Source: a bacterium YEK0313
GTDB taxonomy: Bacteria > Pseudomonadota > Alphaproteobacteria > Rhizobiales > Phreatobacteraceae
Length of the DNA: 64,000 nt
NCBI GenBank assembly: GCA_000751295.2
Contig: CCMO02000001.1
Coordinates: 558,001 to 622,000 of the forward strand
Direction of reading: 5' to 3'
Below the pieces are notes generated by a model. It saw only the letters and a list, made by a program, of their open reading frames with translations, did not search any database and was not told the DNA's origin. The position numbers and the translations under genes were made by a program. Positions 1 to 9,923 of this stretch are shown here, in pieces (the first letter of the stretch is position 1; each line of letters opens with the position of its first letter).

Positions 1-1066
1 TGAGGCCGGTCCAGAACTTGGCGCCCTCGATCCTGCCGCCGCGCGGGAAGAGGTCGCCGACCGAATGTTCGAGCGTCGCCCGGCGACCGTCGTGCAGCCT
101 GAGATCGTAGCCGCCGAGCTCGGCCGTGCCACCGACCCGGATCCGGTCGCCGAGCCGGGTGATCGCCACCTTGTAGGTTTCGTCCATGACGGTGGAGACC
201 GGCGCCGCCGCCGGGTCGGTCACGTCCAAGGTGAGCGAATAGCCCTTGACCGGATAGACGGGGATGGACACGCCGAGGGGCTTCAACATCAGCGGCGAAT
301 AGCTGCCGAGCGCAACGACATAGTTGTCGCCCTTCATCGTGCCGGCACTGGTCTCGACACCCGTGATGCGGTGGCCGTCATGGGTCAGCCGGTCGATCCT
401 GACGTCCTGGCGGAACACGACGCCGAGCGCCGCGGCCTTGGCGGCGAGCGCCTCGGTGAACATCTGGCAGTCGCCGGTCTCGTCATGCGGCAGGCGCAGG
501 CCACCGACGAACTTGTCCTCGACCAGTTTCAGCGCCGGCTCGGCTGCGATGCAGCCCGCCCGGTCGAGCAGTTCGTGATCGACGCCGAACTCCTTCAGCA
601 CGGCAATATCGCCGCCGGTGCCGTCGAGATCCTTCTGGAAGCGGAACAGTTGCAGCGTGCCCTGGGCCCGCTCGTCATAGGCGATGCCGATCTCGCCCCG
701 CAGGGCCTTCAGGCAGTCGCGGCTATATTCGGCAAGCGGCACCATGCGGCTCTTGTTGATGCGGTAGCGGCCGGCCGTGCAGTTCGCCAGCATGCGCAGC
801 ATCCAGATCCACATGGCCGGGTCGAGCTTCGGCCGCACCACCAGCGGCCCGTGCTTCATGGTCAACCACTTGATCGCCTTGAGCGGCACGCCGGGACCGG
901 CCCAGGGCGAGGAATAGCCGGGCGACACCTCGCCGGCATTGGCGAAGCTCGTCTCCAGCGCCACTTTGGGCTGCCGGTCGATGACGACCACCTCATGGCC
1001 TGCGCGGGCGAGATAATAGGCGCTGGTGACGCCGATCACGCCGCTGCCGAGAATGACCGTCTTCAT
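1..1066 (-). CDS. dadA: D-amino acid dehydrogenase (DadA-like), 3' end cut by window
   Basis: This is a FAD-dependent oxidoreductase of the DadA/DAO family, which deaminates D-amino acids (classically D-alanine) to keto acids and passes electrons to the respiratory chain. The N-terminus reads MKTVILGSGVIGVTSAYYLA, the dinucleotide-binding GxGxxG motif, and is followed by the DadA-type stretches NAGEVSPGYSSPWAGPG and KAIKWL. About 355 codons are present; the family is usually about 410-420 residues, so roughly the last 60 lie outside the window. A second ATG sits one codon upstream at 1069; the G-rich stretch upstream is better spaced for 1066. It is divergent from an Lrp/AsnC regulator, the arrangement known for dadA and its regulator. 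The family call is firm; the exact substrate is inferred. Confidence 0.9.
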   Translation of the reverse strand, partial: MKTVILGSGVIGVTSAYYLARAGHEVVVIDRQPKVALETSFANAGEVSPGYSSPWAGPGVPLKAIKWLTMKHGPLVVRPKLDPAMWIWMLRMLANCTAGRYRINKSRMVPLAEYSRDCLKALRGEIGIAYDERAQGTLQLFRFQKDLDGTGGDIAVLKEFGVDHELLDRAGCIAAEPALKLVEDKFVGGLRLPHDETGDCQMFTEALAAKAAALGVVFRQDVRIDRLTHDGHRITGVETSAGTMKGDNYVVALGSYSPLMLKPLGVSIPVYPVKGYSLTLDVTDPAAAPVSTVMDETYKVAITRLGDRIRVGGTAELGGYDLRLHDGRRATLEHSVGDLFPRGGRIEGAKFWTGL

Positions 1067-1146
1067 CATGCGCCCCCACGCCGACCACTGTCTGGAACGG
1101 CAGAGATTAGGAGCGGATTCGTCGAATGTGCTTGATATCGACGACA

Positions 1147-1162
1147 GACTATTCGAACAGTC
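1147..1162. promoter_or_regulatory. 16-bp palindrome, candidate Lrp/DadR operator
   Basis: GACTATTCGAACAGTC is an inverted repeat with a single mismatched pair. It sits between the divergent dadA and Lrp-type genes, 38 bases upstream of the regulator's ATG. Lrp/AsnC proteins bind such dyads and often regulate themselves and a divergent target. The assignment comes from position and symmetry only. Confidence 0.4.
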
Positions 1163-1200
1163 GAGCTTCAGCGCAATTTCATGTGGCAGATTGGCAGATC

Positions 1201-1644
1201 ATGTCTCCGGCTCTCGACGCGACGGACCATCGCATCATCCAGTTCCTGCGCGCCGACGGCCGGATCACCAATGCCGACCTCGCCGCCGCCGTCGGGCTCT
1301 CGGCCTCGGCCTGCCTGAGGCGGGTCAAGGCCCTGGAGCAGAGTGGGGTGATCCGCGGCTATACGGCGCTGATCGATCAGCGCCTGTCGGAGAACATGGC
1401 GGTGGTGATCGCACGGATCACGCTGGAGCGGCAGACCGAGGACTATCTGACGCGCTTCGAGGCGGCGATCCGCAAATGCCCGGAAGTGCGCAAGTGCGAC
1501 CTGATGACCGGCGATTCCGACTATCTCCTGCGGGTCGAGCTCACGCATGCCGCTGACTACGAGCGCGTGCACAAGCACGTCCTGTCGCGCCTTCCCGGCG
1601 TCGCCCGCATCCAGACCAGCTTCGCCATTCGCAGCGTGATCTGA
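1201..1644 (+). CDS. Lrp/AsnC family transcriptional regulator
   Basis: This 147-residue protein has the full two-domain layout of the Lrp/AsnC family. An N-terminal winged HTH (about residues 5-60, with DATDHRIIQFLRADGRITNADLA and VGLSASACLRRVKALEQSGVI) is followed by a RAM ligand/oligomerisation domain (about 70-140). The frame stays open upstream to 1126, but MSPALDATDHRII is the normal family N-terminus, so I place the start at 1201. It is divergent from the D-amino acid dehydrogenase gene and probably activates it in response to amino acids, as DadR/BkdR-type proteins do. The effector is not determined by the sequence. Confidence 0.9.
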   Translation: MSPALDATDHRIIQFLRADGRITNADLAAAVGLSASACLRRVKALEQSGVIRGYTALIDQRLSENMAVVIARITLERQTEDYLTRFEAAIRKCPEVRKCDLMTGDSDYLLRVELTHAADYERVHKHVLSRLPGVARIQTSFAIRSVI

Positions 1645-1663
1645 GGCGCGGGCCTCGAGCGGC

Positions 1664-2452
1664 CTAAAGCCGCTGGCCGCCGCTCGCGTCGATGCTCTGG
1701 CCGGTCACCCAGGCGCCGTCGGGCGAGGCCAGGAAACCGACCACCGAAGCGATGTCCTCCGGCTGGCCGACGCGGCCGAGCGCGATGGTCCGCGCGATCT
1801 CCCGGCTGATCTCGGGGTCCCGCGCGCCGGCATTCATGTCGGTCGCGGTCGCCCCCGGCAGCACGGCGTTGACGGTGATGCCGCGGCCGCCGAGGTCGAC
1901 GGCGAGCAGCCGTGTCAGAGCTTCGAGGCCTGCCTTGGCGGGCGCATAGGCGGCCATTTCGGGATAGGCGGCCCGCGTCCCCATCGACGACAGGTTGATG
2001 ATCCGGCCGCCATCGCGCAGATGCGGCAGCAGGATCTGGGTCAGGAAGAACGGCGCCTTCAGGTTGACCGTCAGGATCCGGTCGAACTCGGCGCGGCTGA
2101 CCGCATCGATCCTGGCCCGCCGGCCGATGCCCGCATTGTTGACCAGGATGTCGAAGCCGGCCGTGCCGAAGCGGTCGCGCAGGATCCGGCCGAAGGCTTC
2201 GGCAAGCCGCTCCGGCCCTTCCGCCTCGCCGAGATCGGCCTTGACCGCGAAGGCGCTGCCGCCGCTCTCGGCAATGGCCGCAACCGTTGCCGCGGCTTCC
2301 GCCTCCCCTCGCCCGTAATGCACGGCGACGGTCGCGCCGTCGCGCGCGAGCCGCAGCGCAATGGCCCGGCCGATGCCGCGGCTCGCGCCGGTCACCAGCG
2401 CGAGCGCCGGCGCGCCGGCCGTTGCTCCCGCGCGGCGGCTCACAGCGACCAC
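1664..2452 (-). CDS. Short-chain dehydrogenase/reductase (SDR), FabG-like
   Basis: This is a classical SDR of 262 residues and NAD(P)-dependent fold. It has the cofactor motif TGASRGIG (about 21-28), the NNAG motif (105-108), a catalytic Ser (156, in NLSSMG), Tyr169 and Lys173 (YAPAK). The C-terminal DASGGQRL is also typical. Its substrate is probably a hydroxyacyl or keto intermediate. The start overlaps the stop of the acyl-CoA synthetase gene by 13 bases, so the two are translationally linked and it is the last gene of the long minus-strand operon. It converges with the Lrp gene. Family is certain; substrate is inferred from context only. Confidence 0.88.
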   Translation of the reverse strand: MVAVSRRAGATAGAPALALVTGASRGIGRAIALRLARDGATVAVHYGRGEAEAAATVAAIAESGGSAFAVKADLGEAEGPERLAEAFGRILRDRFGTAGFDILVNNAGIGRRARIDAVSRAEFDRILTVNLKAPFFLTQILLPHLRDGGRIINLSSMGTRAAYPEMAAYAPAKAGLEALTRLLAVDLGGRGITVNAVLPGATATDMNAGARDPEISREIARTIALGRVGQPEDIASVVGFLASPDGAWVTGQSIDASGGQRL

Positions 2453-3954
2453 CCCGCCGCGGCCTCGCGCGTGCGGGCCTCCTCGATCAGCGCCTTGCGG
2501 TCGATCTTGTTGGTGCCGGCCCAGGGCAGGTCGGCGACGAAAGCGATGCGGCGCGGATGCTGGTAGGCGGGGCCGTTGTCGATGGCGAAACGCTTGACCT
2601 CGTCGACAGCGATGGCGCCTTCTGCGCGCCGCACGATGAAGGCGACCGGCACCTGGCCGCGCTCCTCGTCGGCCAGCGGCACCACCGCCGCCTGCTGCAC
2701 ATCGGGGTGGCGCTCCAGGAGCTTCTCGACCTCGCCCGGATAGATGTTCTCGCCGGAGCAGACGAACATGTCGTCGGCGCGGCCGACGAAATAATAGAAG
2801 CCCTGCGCGTCGCGCCGGAACACGTCGCCCGAGCGATACCAGCCGGCATCGAGAACCCTGGCGCTCTGCGCCGGCAGGTTGAGATAGCCGGGCGTGACCG
2901 CGGGATTGCGCATGAGCAGCACGCCCTCATCGTCGCTCGGCCCGTCGACGAGGCGCACCTCGCCGCCGGCCAGGGGGTAGCCGACCGCCAGCGGCGGTTG
3001 CGGCAGCCCGTCGGGATGCGGCCCGAACACGGCCGGCCCCGCCTCCGTGGTGCCGAAACCGTTGGTCACGGGAATGCCGGGGAACGCGGCACGGATCCGC
3101 TCGATCAATCCGAGCGTCAGCGGCGCCGAGCCGAGCCGGATGCGCTTCAACGCGGAGAAGTCGCGCCCCGCCAGCGCCGCCTCGTCCTTGACCACCCGGG
3201 CGAGCATGGTCGGCACCGCCATCACATTGGTGATTTGATAGCGCTCGAGCGCATCGACATAGTCGGCCACGTCGAAACCCGGGAGGTAGACGACCGATCC
3301 GTTGGTGGCGAAGACCGACTTCGACTGGAACAGCCCGTTCATGTGGAACAGCGGCTGGGCGATGATCGAGCGCTCGGTCTCGGGCACCGTCGCGGCCGTG
3401 AGCGTTTCGAGCGCCCAGAGCTGCCCGGCATGGCTGAGCGGCACGCCCTTCGGCCGGCCGGTGGAGCCCGACGTATAGAGGATCTGGCCGATCTCGTCGG
3501 CGCCGGCCGGCAACGTATCGAAAGCTCCGGGCACGACCCGCGCGGCAAAGCCATCGGGCCCGGCATCGTCGAAATCGATCGCTGGCACGGCCGAAGGCAC
3601 GAGGTGCCGCCGCGCGCCGTCGGTGAAGGCGAAGGCGATGCGGGCGTCCTCGAAAATATAGTCGATGGTCTCGCGCGGCAGCTTGGTGTTGACCGGAACG
3701 GCCACGAAGCCGGCGCGCATGATGCCGAAATAGCTGATCACGTATTCGGCGCGGTTGAGCGCGAGGATGGCGACACAGGCACCGCGCGGCAGGCCGGCAT
3801 CCGTCAGCAGGCGGGCAACGCCATTGGCATGGGCGTCGATCGCGCGATGCGACCATTCGCGCGGCGCGTCCCGGCGCAGGAGGTCGATGACGGCGATGCG
3901 ATCGAGATCGCGGGAGCGGTCGACGAGATCCCCAAGATTGGTCCAGCGCGACAT
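2440..3954 (-). CDS. Acyl-CoA synthetase (AMP-forming)
   Basis: This 504-residue member of the ANL superfamily activates a carboxylic acid to acyl-AMP and then acyl-CoA. The AMP-binding P-loop YTSGSTGRPKG is at 160-170, the adenylate motif GFGTTEAGP lies mid-protein, WYRSGD marks the hinge region, and the catalytic lysine motif NKIDRKAL is at the C-terminus. The open frame extends upstream to 4125, but that extension is low-complexity and overlaps the ABC ATPase gene, so the start MSRWTNLGDLVDRS at 3954 is preferred. It lies 25 bases after the peptide-importer ATPase and overlaps the SDR, which suggests CoA activation of what the transporter imports or of a product of it. Confidence 0.9.
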   Translation of the reverse strand: MSRWTNLGDLVDRSRDLDRIAVIDLLRRDAPREWSHRAIDAHANGVARLLTDAGLPRGACVAILALNRAEYVISYFGIMRAGFVAVPVNTKLPRETIDYIFEDARIAFAFTDGARRHLVPSAVPAIDFDDAGPDGFAARVVPGAFDTLPAGADEIGQILYTSGSTGRPKGVPLSHAGQLWALETLTAATVPETERSIIAQPLFHMNGLFQSKSVFATNGSVVYLPGFDVADYVDALERYQITNVMAVPTMLARVVKDEAALAGRDFSALKRIRLGSAPLTLGLIERIRAAFPGIPVTNGFGTTEAGPAVFGPHPDGLPQPPLAVGYPLAGGEVRLVDGPSDDEGVLLMRNPAVTPGYLNLPAQSARVLDAGWYRSGDVFRRDAQGFYYFVGRADDMFVCSGENIYPGEVEKLLERHPDVQQAAVVPLADEERGQVPVAFIVRRAEGAIAVDEVKRFAIDNGPAYQHPRRIAFVADLPWAGTNKIDRKALIEEARTREAAAGWSL

Positions 3955-3979
3955 GGCGGCGATATCCTTCGGTCGAAAG

Positions 3980-4946
<967 letters not shown>

Positions 4947-4969
<23 letters not shown>

Positions 4970-5951
4970 CAGGCCTCTCCTCCGCCGCGGTTGCGAAACA
5001 GGCGACCCGTCGGCCGGCGCGCGCGACCAGCGGCGGCCGGTGGCCGAGGCAGCGCTCCATCACGATCGGGCAGCGGTTGGCGAAGGCGCAGCCGACAGGC
5101 AGGGCGTCGAGGCCCGGTACGCTGCCGCTGATCTCGACCAGCCGGTCGCGCCGTGTCCGCGCGGCCGAGGGGGTCGCGCCGATCAGGCCGCGCGTATAGG
5201 GATGCAGCGGCCGTTCGAAGATGTCGTCGACCGCCCCCTCCTCCACCTTGCGGCCGGCATACATGACGGCGACGCGGTCGGCGGTCTCGGCGACCACGCC
5301 GAGATCGTGGGTGATGATGATGAGCGCCATCCCGGTGGCCGCCTGCAGCGCCTTGATGAGCGCGAGGACCTGCGCCTGGATGGTCACGTCGAGCGCGGTG
5401 GTCGGCTCGTCCGCGATCAGCAGCTGCGGCCGGCAGGCGACCGCCATTGCGATCATCACGCGCTGGTTCATGCCGCCGGAGAGCTGGTGCGGATAGTCGT
5501 CCAGCCGCCCTTCGGGATCGGGAATGCCGACCTGGCGCAGCAGTTCGAGCGCGCGATCCGCCGCGTCCCGGGTGGACAGCGGCTCGTGTTGGCGGATCGC
5601 CTCGATCAATTGGCTGCCGATGCTGACGACCGGGTTGAGCGAGGTCATCGGGTCCTGGAAGATCATCGAGATCTCCCGCCCGCGCACGTCGCGCATGGTC
5701 CGCTCGGGCAGCGCGGTGAGGTCGCGCCCGCCGAGCTCCACCCGGCCGCCGGCGAGGCGCGCCGGCGGCTCGGGCAGGAGCCGCATCAGCGCAAGTGCGG
5801 TCAGCGACTTGCCGCAGCCGGATTCGCCGACGATCGCCAGCGTCTCGCCGGCATCGACCGCGAGCGAAACCTTGTCGACCGCCGGCAGCCGGCCGCGCCG
5901 GGTGACGAGCTCGACCGAAAGGTCGGTGACGGTGAGCAGCCGCGCCATCAC
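4947..5951 (-). CDS. Peptide-type ABC transporter ATP-binding protein (DppD/OppD-like)
   Basis: This 334-residue ATPase is the DppD/OppD partner. Walker A is GESGCGKSL (42-50), the signature is LSGGMNQRVMIAMA, a form typical of DppD, and Walker B is LLIADEPTTALD. The C-terminal oligopeptide-transporter motif GCAFANRCPIVMERC is present. The start overlaps the stop of the DppC-like permease by four bases (ATGA), and the 3' end overlaps the next ATPase by 23 bases. This is a tightly coupled transport operon. Confidence 0.93.
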
Positions 5952-6790
5952 CGGTCCCTCAGCTTCGGGTTGAGCGCGTCGTTCAGGCCGTCGCCGATCA
6001 GATTGAGCGCCAGCACGGTGAGCATGATCGCGACGCCCGGCACCGCGCAGATGTACCAGGAGGTGCGGATGAGCGTGCGCCCGTCGCCGATCAGGCCGCC
6101 CCAGCTCGCGACGTTGGGATCGCCGAGGCCGAGGAAGGAGATCGCCGATTCGAACAGGATGGCGCTGGCGATCACCAGCGACGACAGGATCACCACCGGC
6201 GGCAGGGCGTTGGGCAGGATCTCGCCGACGATGATGCGCCAGTCGCTCATGCCCATGGCGCGGCAGGCCTGGATGAATTCACGGTCGCGCAGCGACAGGA
6301 ATTCGGCGCGGGTGAGGCGCGCAATCGGCGTCCAGGTGACGATGCCGACGGCAAGGGTGATGTTGCCGATGGTCTGGCCGAGGATCGACACGATGGTGAG
6401 GATGAAGATGATGTTCGGTACCGTCTGGAACAGCTCGGCGAAGCGCATCAGCACCTCGTCGACCCAGCCGCCGAAATAGGCCGCGCTCGCACCGACGGCG
6501 ACGCCGATGCAGGTCGCGGTCAGGCTGGCGAAGAGGCCGATGAGGAGCGTCGTGCGGGCGCCGTGGGCGACCATCGCGGCGATGTCGCGGCCAAGCGAAT
6601 CCGTGCCCAACGGAAAGCGCGGGTTGAGGAACGGCCAGATTTCCGGCCGCCCGACGATGCGCAGCGGGTTGCGCGGAAACAGGCTGGGCGCGGCGAGCGC
6701 GAAACCGGCGACGACGACGATGACGAGCAGGCCGACCAGAGCCGCGCGGTTGCGGCCGAAACGGCCGAGAAACTGGAGGAGGACGGTCAT
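5948..6790 (-). CDS. Peptide-type ABC transporter permease (DppC-like)
   Basis: This inner-membrane permease of 280 residues belongs to the BPD_transp_1 family. An N-terminal membrane segment (about 14-35, GRNRAALVGLLVIVVVAGFA) is followed by the DppC hallmark PLGTDSLGRDIAAMVAHGARTTL and the EAA loop carrying EFIQACRAMGMSDWRIIVGEILPNALP. It ends LIGDGLNDALNPKLRDR, the usual DppC C-terminus. The gene follows the DppB-like permease by 14 bases and overlaps the DppD-like gene by four. Confidence 0.93.
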   Translation of the reverse strand: MTVLLQFLGRFGRNRAALVGLLVIVVVAGFALAAPSLFPRNPLRIVGRPEIWPFLNPRFPLGTDSLGRDIAAMVAHGARTTLLIGLFASLTATCIGVAVGASAAYFGGWVDEVLMRFAELFQTVPNIIFILTIVSILGQTIGNITLAVGIVTWTPIARLTRAEFLSLRDREFIQACRAMGMSDWRIIVGEILPNALPPVVILSSLVIASAILFESAISFLGLGDPNVASWGGLIGDGRTLIRTSWYICAVPGVAIMLTVLALNLIGDGLNDALNPKLRDR

Positions 6791-6804
6791 CTGAGGGCAG
6801 CCCG

Positions 6805-7773
6805 CTATCGAACCCGGATCCGGGGATCGAGCTTGAGATAGGCAAGGTCGACCGCCGCATTGGCGAGCGCGACCACCAGGGAGGACAGCACCATGACGCC
6901 GAGCACGACCGGGTAGTTGCGGCTCATCACGCTGTCGAGCATGAGGCTGCCGATGCCGGGCCAGCTGAACACGGCCTCGATGACGACGCTGCCGCCGACC
7001 ACCGTGCCGAGCTGCAGGCCGAGCAGCGTCACCACCGGCAGCAGCGCGTTGCGCAGCACGTGGCGGACGACGACGGCCGCCCCCGACAGGCCCTTGGCGC
7101 GGGCGGTGCGGACGAATTCCATGCGCAGCACTTCGAGCATGGCGGCGCGCATGACGCGGGCATACATGGCCGCATAGAACAGCCCGAGCGCGACGGCCGG
7201 CAGCAGGAGATGACGGCCGACATCGAGCGCATCGAAGATCGGTCCACCGGACGAGCCGATCGTGCGCATGCCGCCGACCGGCAGCCAGCCGAGCTTCACC
7301 GCGAACAGCACGGTGAGCATGATGCCCAGCCAGAAGGTCGGCGCGGCGAAGAAGAACACCGCGCCGAGCGAGATCAGGTTGTCCCAGATGGTATTGACCT
7401 TCACCGAGGCGACGACACCCGCGGTGACGCCGACCACCAGGGCGATGGCGATGCTCGCCAGCATCAGGATCACGGTCGCCGGCAAATGCTGCAGGATGAC
7501 GTCCAGGACGGGCGCGTTCTGGCGGTAGGAAAAGCCGAAATCGAGGGTCAGCACCGACCAGATATATTTGCCGAGCTGGACGATCGCCGGCTGGTCCATG
7601 CCGTAGAGCACGCGCAGCCGCTCGATCAGCGCGGGATCGCTGACCTGCTGCTCGGCCGTCATCACGTCGAGAAACGTGCCCGGCGCGAGCTGGATGAGCG
7701 CGAAGTTCAGCACGATGACGCCCAGCAGCAGCGGGACGATCTGGGCAAGGCGCCGTGCGAGGATCCGGCCCAT
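6805..7773 (-). CDS. Peptide-type ABC transporter permease (DppB-like)
   Basis: This 322-residue permease starts MGRILARRLAQIVPLLLGVIV, the normal DppB N-terminal membrane helix. I therefore take 7773 as the start although the frame is open to 7839, inside the binding-protein gene. The long periplasmic loop (DPALIERLRVLYGMDQPAIVQLGKYI), the EAA-loop region with EFVRTARAKGLSGAAVVVRHVLRNALLPV, and the C-terminal DLAYLKLDPRIRVR all fit DppB. It lies 16 bases downstream of the binding-protein gene. Confidence 0.92.
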   Translation of the reverse strand: MGRILARRLAQIVPLLLGVIVLNFALIQLAPGTFLDVMTAEQQVSDPALIERLRVLYGMDQPAIVQLGKYIWSVLTLDFGFSYRQNAPVLDVILQHLPATVILMLASIAIALVVGVTAGVVASVKVNTIWDNLISLGAVFFFAAPTFWLGIMLTVLFAVKLGWLPVGGMRTIGSSGGPIFDALDVGRHLLLPAVALGLFYAAMYARVMRAAMLEVLRMEFVRTARAKGLSGAAVVVRHVLRNALLPVVTLLGLQLGTVVGGSVVIEAVFSWPGIGSLMLDSVMSRNYPVVLGVMVLSSLVVALANAAVDLAYLKLDPRIRVR

Positions 7774-7789
7774 GGCCGTGCCCCGTCCG

Positions 7790-9406
7790 TCAGCGATCGA
7801 GCCAGACATTGCCCCAGCTCTCGCCCATGAAGTCGGCAAATTGCGAGTGGCCGCGCACGTCCGAGCGGGCGACCGTCACGGATTCGATCTCGACCAGCGA
7901 GGTCCAGGGCAGGTCGGTGGCGAGCACCGTCTGCAGCTCGTGCGCCAGCGCGGCCCGTTTGGCCGGGTCGATCTCCACCGACAGACGGGCGACGATCTCG
8001 TCGACGCGCGGATTGGAATAGCCGTTGGCATTGCGGAAGGCGGCGCCCTTGAGGATGCCGTCGGTGGTGACGAACTGCGTCCATTGCGGCACCAGCTCGA
8101 CCGCGCCGGAATTGTTGGAGAGGGCGATGTCGTAGTCGTAGTCGGCATAGATGCGCTTCAGCGACGTCGCCCGGTCGGGAATGGCGAGGTCGACGGCGAT
8201 GTCGATGTCCTCCAGCGCCTGCTTGACGTACTGGCCGAGCTTGACGTTCTCCTCGAACCAGCCCGCGGCCACGACGGTGAGCCTGAAGCGGCTGCCGTTG
8301 CGCACCGGCAGGCCGGCGGCATCCAGCAGCTGGCCGGCCTTCTTCACGTCGAAGGCATAGGCCGGCACGTTCTTGTTGAAGAACAGCGCATTGCTGCTCG
8401 GGATCGGCCCGGCGGCGGGCTTTGCCAACCCGAAAAAGATGGTCTCGGCAATGAAGCTGCGATCGATCGCATGGTTGATGGCACGCCGCACCTCGGCGCG
8501 CTTGACGATGTCGCGGCGCGAATTGAACTCGATGGTCGAGACCCAGGCCGAATTGTCGTAGCCCTTGGTGGTCGAGGTGAAGCGGCCGGTCGCGCCGAGG
8601 CGCTTGATGTCGGGCGCCGGCGTCGGGTTGAACACGCCGATGTCGAGCTGGCCGGCTTCGAAGGCGGCCGAGCGCGAGGCGGGATCGCGCCACCAGCGGA
8701 TCACCAGGCGGTCGAGATAGGGCAGCTGCGGATCCCAGTAGCGCTCGTTGCGGACGAATTCGACATGGCTGCCGCGCACCCATTCCTTGACCTTGAAGGG
8801 CCCGGTGCCGACGGGAGCGTTGTTGGCCGGGTTGGTCAGGATGTCGCGGCCTTCATAGAGGTGCCGGGCGATGACGAGGCCGGACTTGCCGGCCAGGATC
8901 GACTTCAGGAAGAAGTCGGGCACGGCGGCATCGAAAGTCAGGCGCACGGTGGTCGGGTCGACCGCTTCGGCATGGCTCAGCGCCTTCAGCGCGACGCCCG
9001 CCGAGATCGGCTTCCAGTAGGAGAGCGCGCTGAACACCACGTCGTCGGCGGTGAACGGCTTGCCGTCGTGCCAGACGACGCCGGGACGCAGCTTGATGGT
9101 GTAGCTGCGGAAGTCCTCCGCGGGCGTCACGTCGAGCGCGAGCACCGGCTCGAAGGCCAGGTCGTTGTTCAGCCGGAGCAGCCGCTCATGCACCTTGGTC
9201 GAGGTGAAATAGGGGCTGGAGCCGCCGCCCGGCGGCACGAACAGCGATTGCGGTTCGAGGCCGCCCCAGGTGGCCGTCAGGGTGCCGCCGCGCTTCGGCG
9301 CGGCTGTCGTCCCCTGGGCGAAGACGGCGCGGCTGCCATCGGCCGCGACCGCGATGACGCTGCCGGCGGCGCCGGCGAGAAGATTGCGTCGGGAGAGGCT
9401 GAACAT
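7790..9406 (-). CDS. ABC transporter substrate-binding protein, family 5 (DppA/OppA-like)
   Basis: This periplasmic ligand-binding protein of about 538 residues feeds the transporter encoded downstream. The N-terminus MFSLSRRNLLAGAAGSVIAVA has a twin-arginine-like signal (SRRNLLAG) and cleavage is likely near AVFAQG. SBP_bac_5 features include KLRPGVVWHDGKPFTADDVVFS and RRAINHAIDRSFIAETIFFGLA. An in-frame GTG lies three codons upstream (9415), but an AAAGG element is spaced eight bases from the ATG at 9406, which I prefer. The family binds peptides, glutathione, nickel chelates or opines; which applies here is not visible. Confidence 0.9.
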   Translation of the reverse strand: MFSLSRRNLLAGAAGSVIAVAADGSRAVFAQGTTAAPKRGGTLTATWGGLEPQSLFVPPGGGSSPYFTSTKVHERLLRLNNDLAFEPVLALDVTPAEDFRSYTIKLRPGVVWHDGKPFTADDVVFSALSYWKPISAGVALKALSHAEAVDPTTVRLTFDAAVPDFFLKSILAGKSGLVIARHLYEGRDILTNPANNAPVGTGPFKVKEWVRGSHVEFVRNERYWDPQLPYLDRLVIRWWRDPASRSAAFEAGQLDIGVFNPTPAPDIKRLGATGRFTSTTKGYDNSAWVSTIEFNSRRDIVKRAEVRRAINHAIDRSFIAETIFFGLAKPAAGPIPSSNALFFNKNVPAYAFDVKKAGQLLDAAGLPVRNGSRFRLTVVAAGWFEENVKLGQYVKQALEDIDIAVDLAIPDRATSLKRIYADYDYDIALSNNSGAVELVPQWTQFVTTDGILKGAAFRNANGYSNPRVDEIVARLSVEIDPAKRAALAHELQTVLATDLPWTSLVEIESVTVARSDVRGHSQFADFMGESWGNVWLDR

Positions 9407-9464
9407 TCTCTTCACCTTTCAAGCCGCGCCGGCCGCGGAACCGCAGGTCGGGCCCGGCGCGCTG

Positions 9465-9923
9465 TCAGTTCTTGTCCTGGGTGGCGTAGCTCGCGCGGCC
9501 GATCGCCAGCAGCGTGCCGCGCTCGTCGAAGACGTCGACGTCGGAGACGCCGACGCTGCGTCCGTTGCGCCGGACGCGGGCGGTGACGACGAGGTCGGTG
9601 CCGATCGCCGGCCTGAGATAGTCGACGCGGAAATTGATGGTCGGCAGGCCGCGGCCGATCAGCATGATCAGGGCGAAGTCGCCGACCGTGTCGATGACCG
9701 AAGCGATGGGGCCGCCGTGCCATTGCCTCGTGCCGGCGCCGCGCTCGAGCTCCGGCCGGAACGGCGCGCGGATGGTGATCTCCTCGCGTGCGGCATCGGC
9801 GGCAATCACGGTCAGGCCGAGAAAGGCGCTGAACGGCGAGCCGTCGAGCTTGGCCTGCAGCGCGGCGACGCTCAAGGGCGCGGCCGAAGCCGGCTTCGCC
9901 AGGGTGGCGGTCGCTTCGGTCAT
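9465..9923 (-). CDS. PaaI-family hotdog thioesterase
   Basis: This 152-residue protein has a hotdog fold of the PaaI/4HBT type, whose members hydrolyse aryl- or acyl-CoA thioesters. The active-site region is WHGGPIASVIDTVGDFALIM (HGG with a following acidic residue), and the second half has INFRVDYLRPA and VTARVRRNGRSVGVSDVDVFDE, both typical. Its ATG overlaps the dehydrogenase stop by four bases (ATGA). Lying next to an acyl-CoA synthetase, SDR and dehydrogenase in one operon, it probably releases or proof-reads a CoA intermediate of the same pathway. Confidence 0.88.
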   Translation of the reverse strand: MTEATATLAKPASAAPLSVAALQAKLDGSPFSAFLGLTVIAADAAREEITIRAPFRPELERGAGTRQWHGGPIASVIDTVGDFALIMLIGRGLPTINFRVDYLRPAIGTDLVVTARVRRNGRSVGVSDVDVFDERGTLLAIGRASYATQDKN

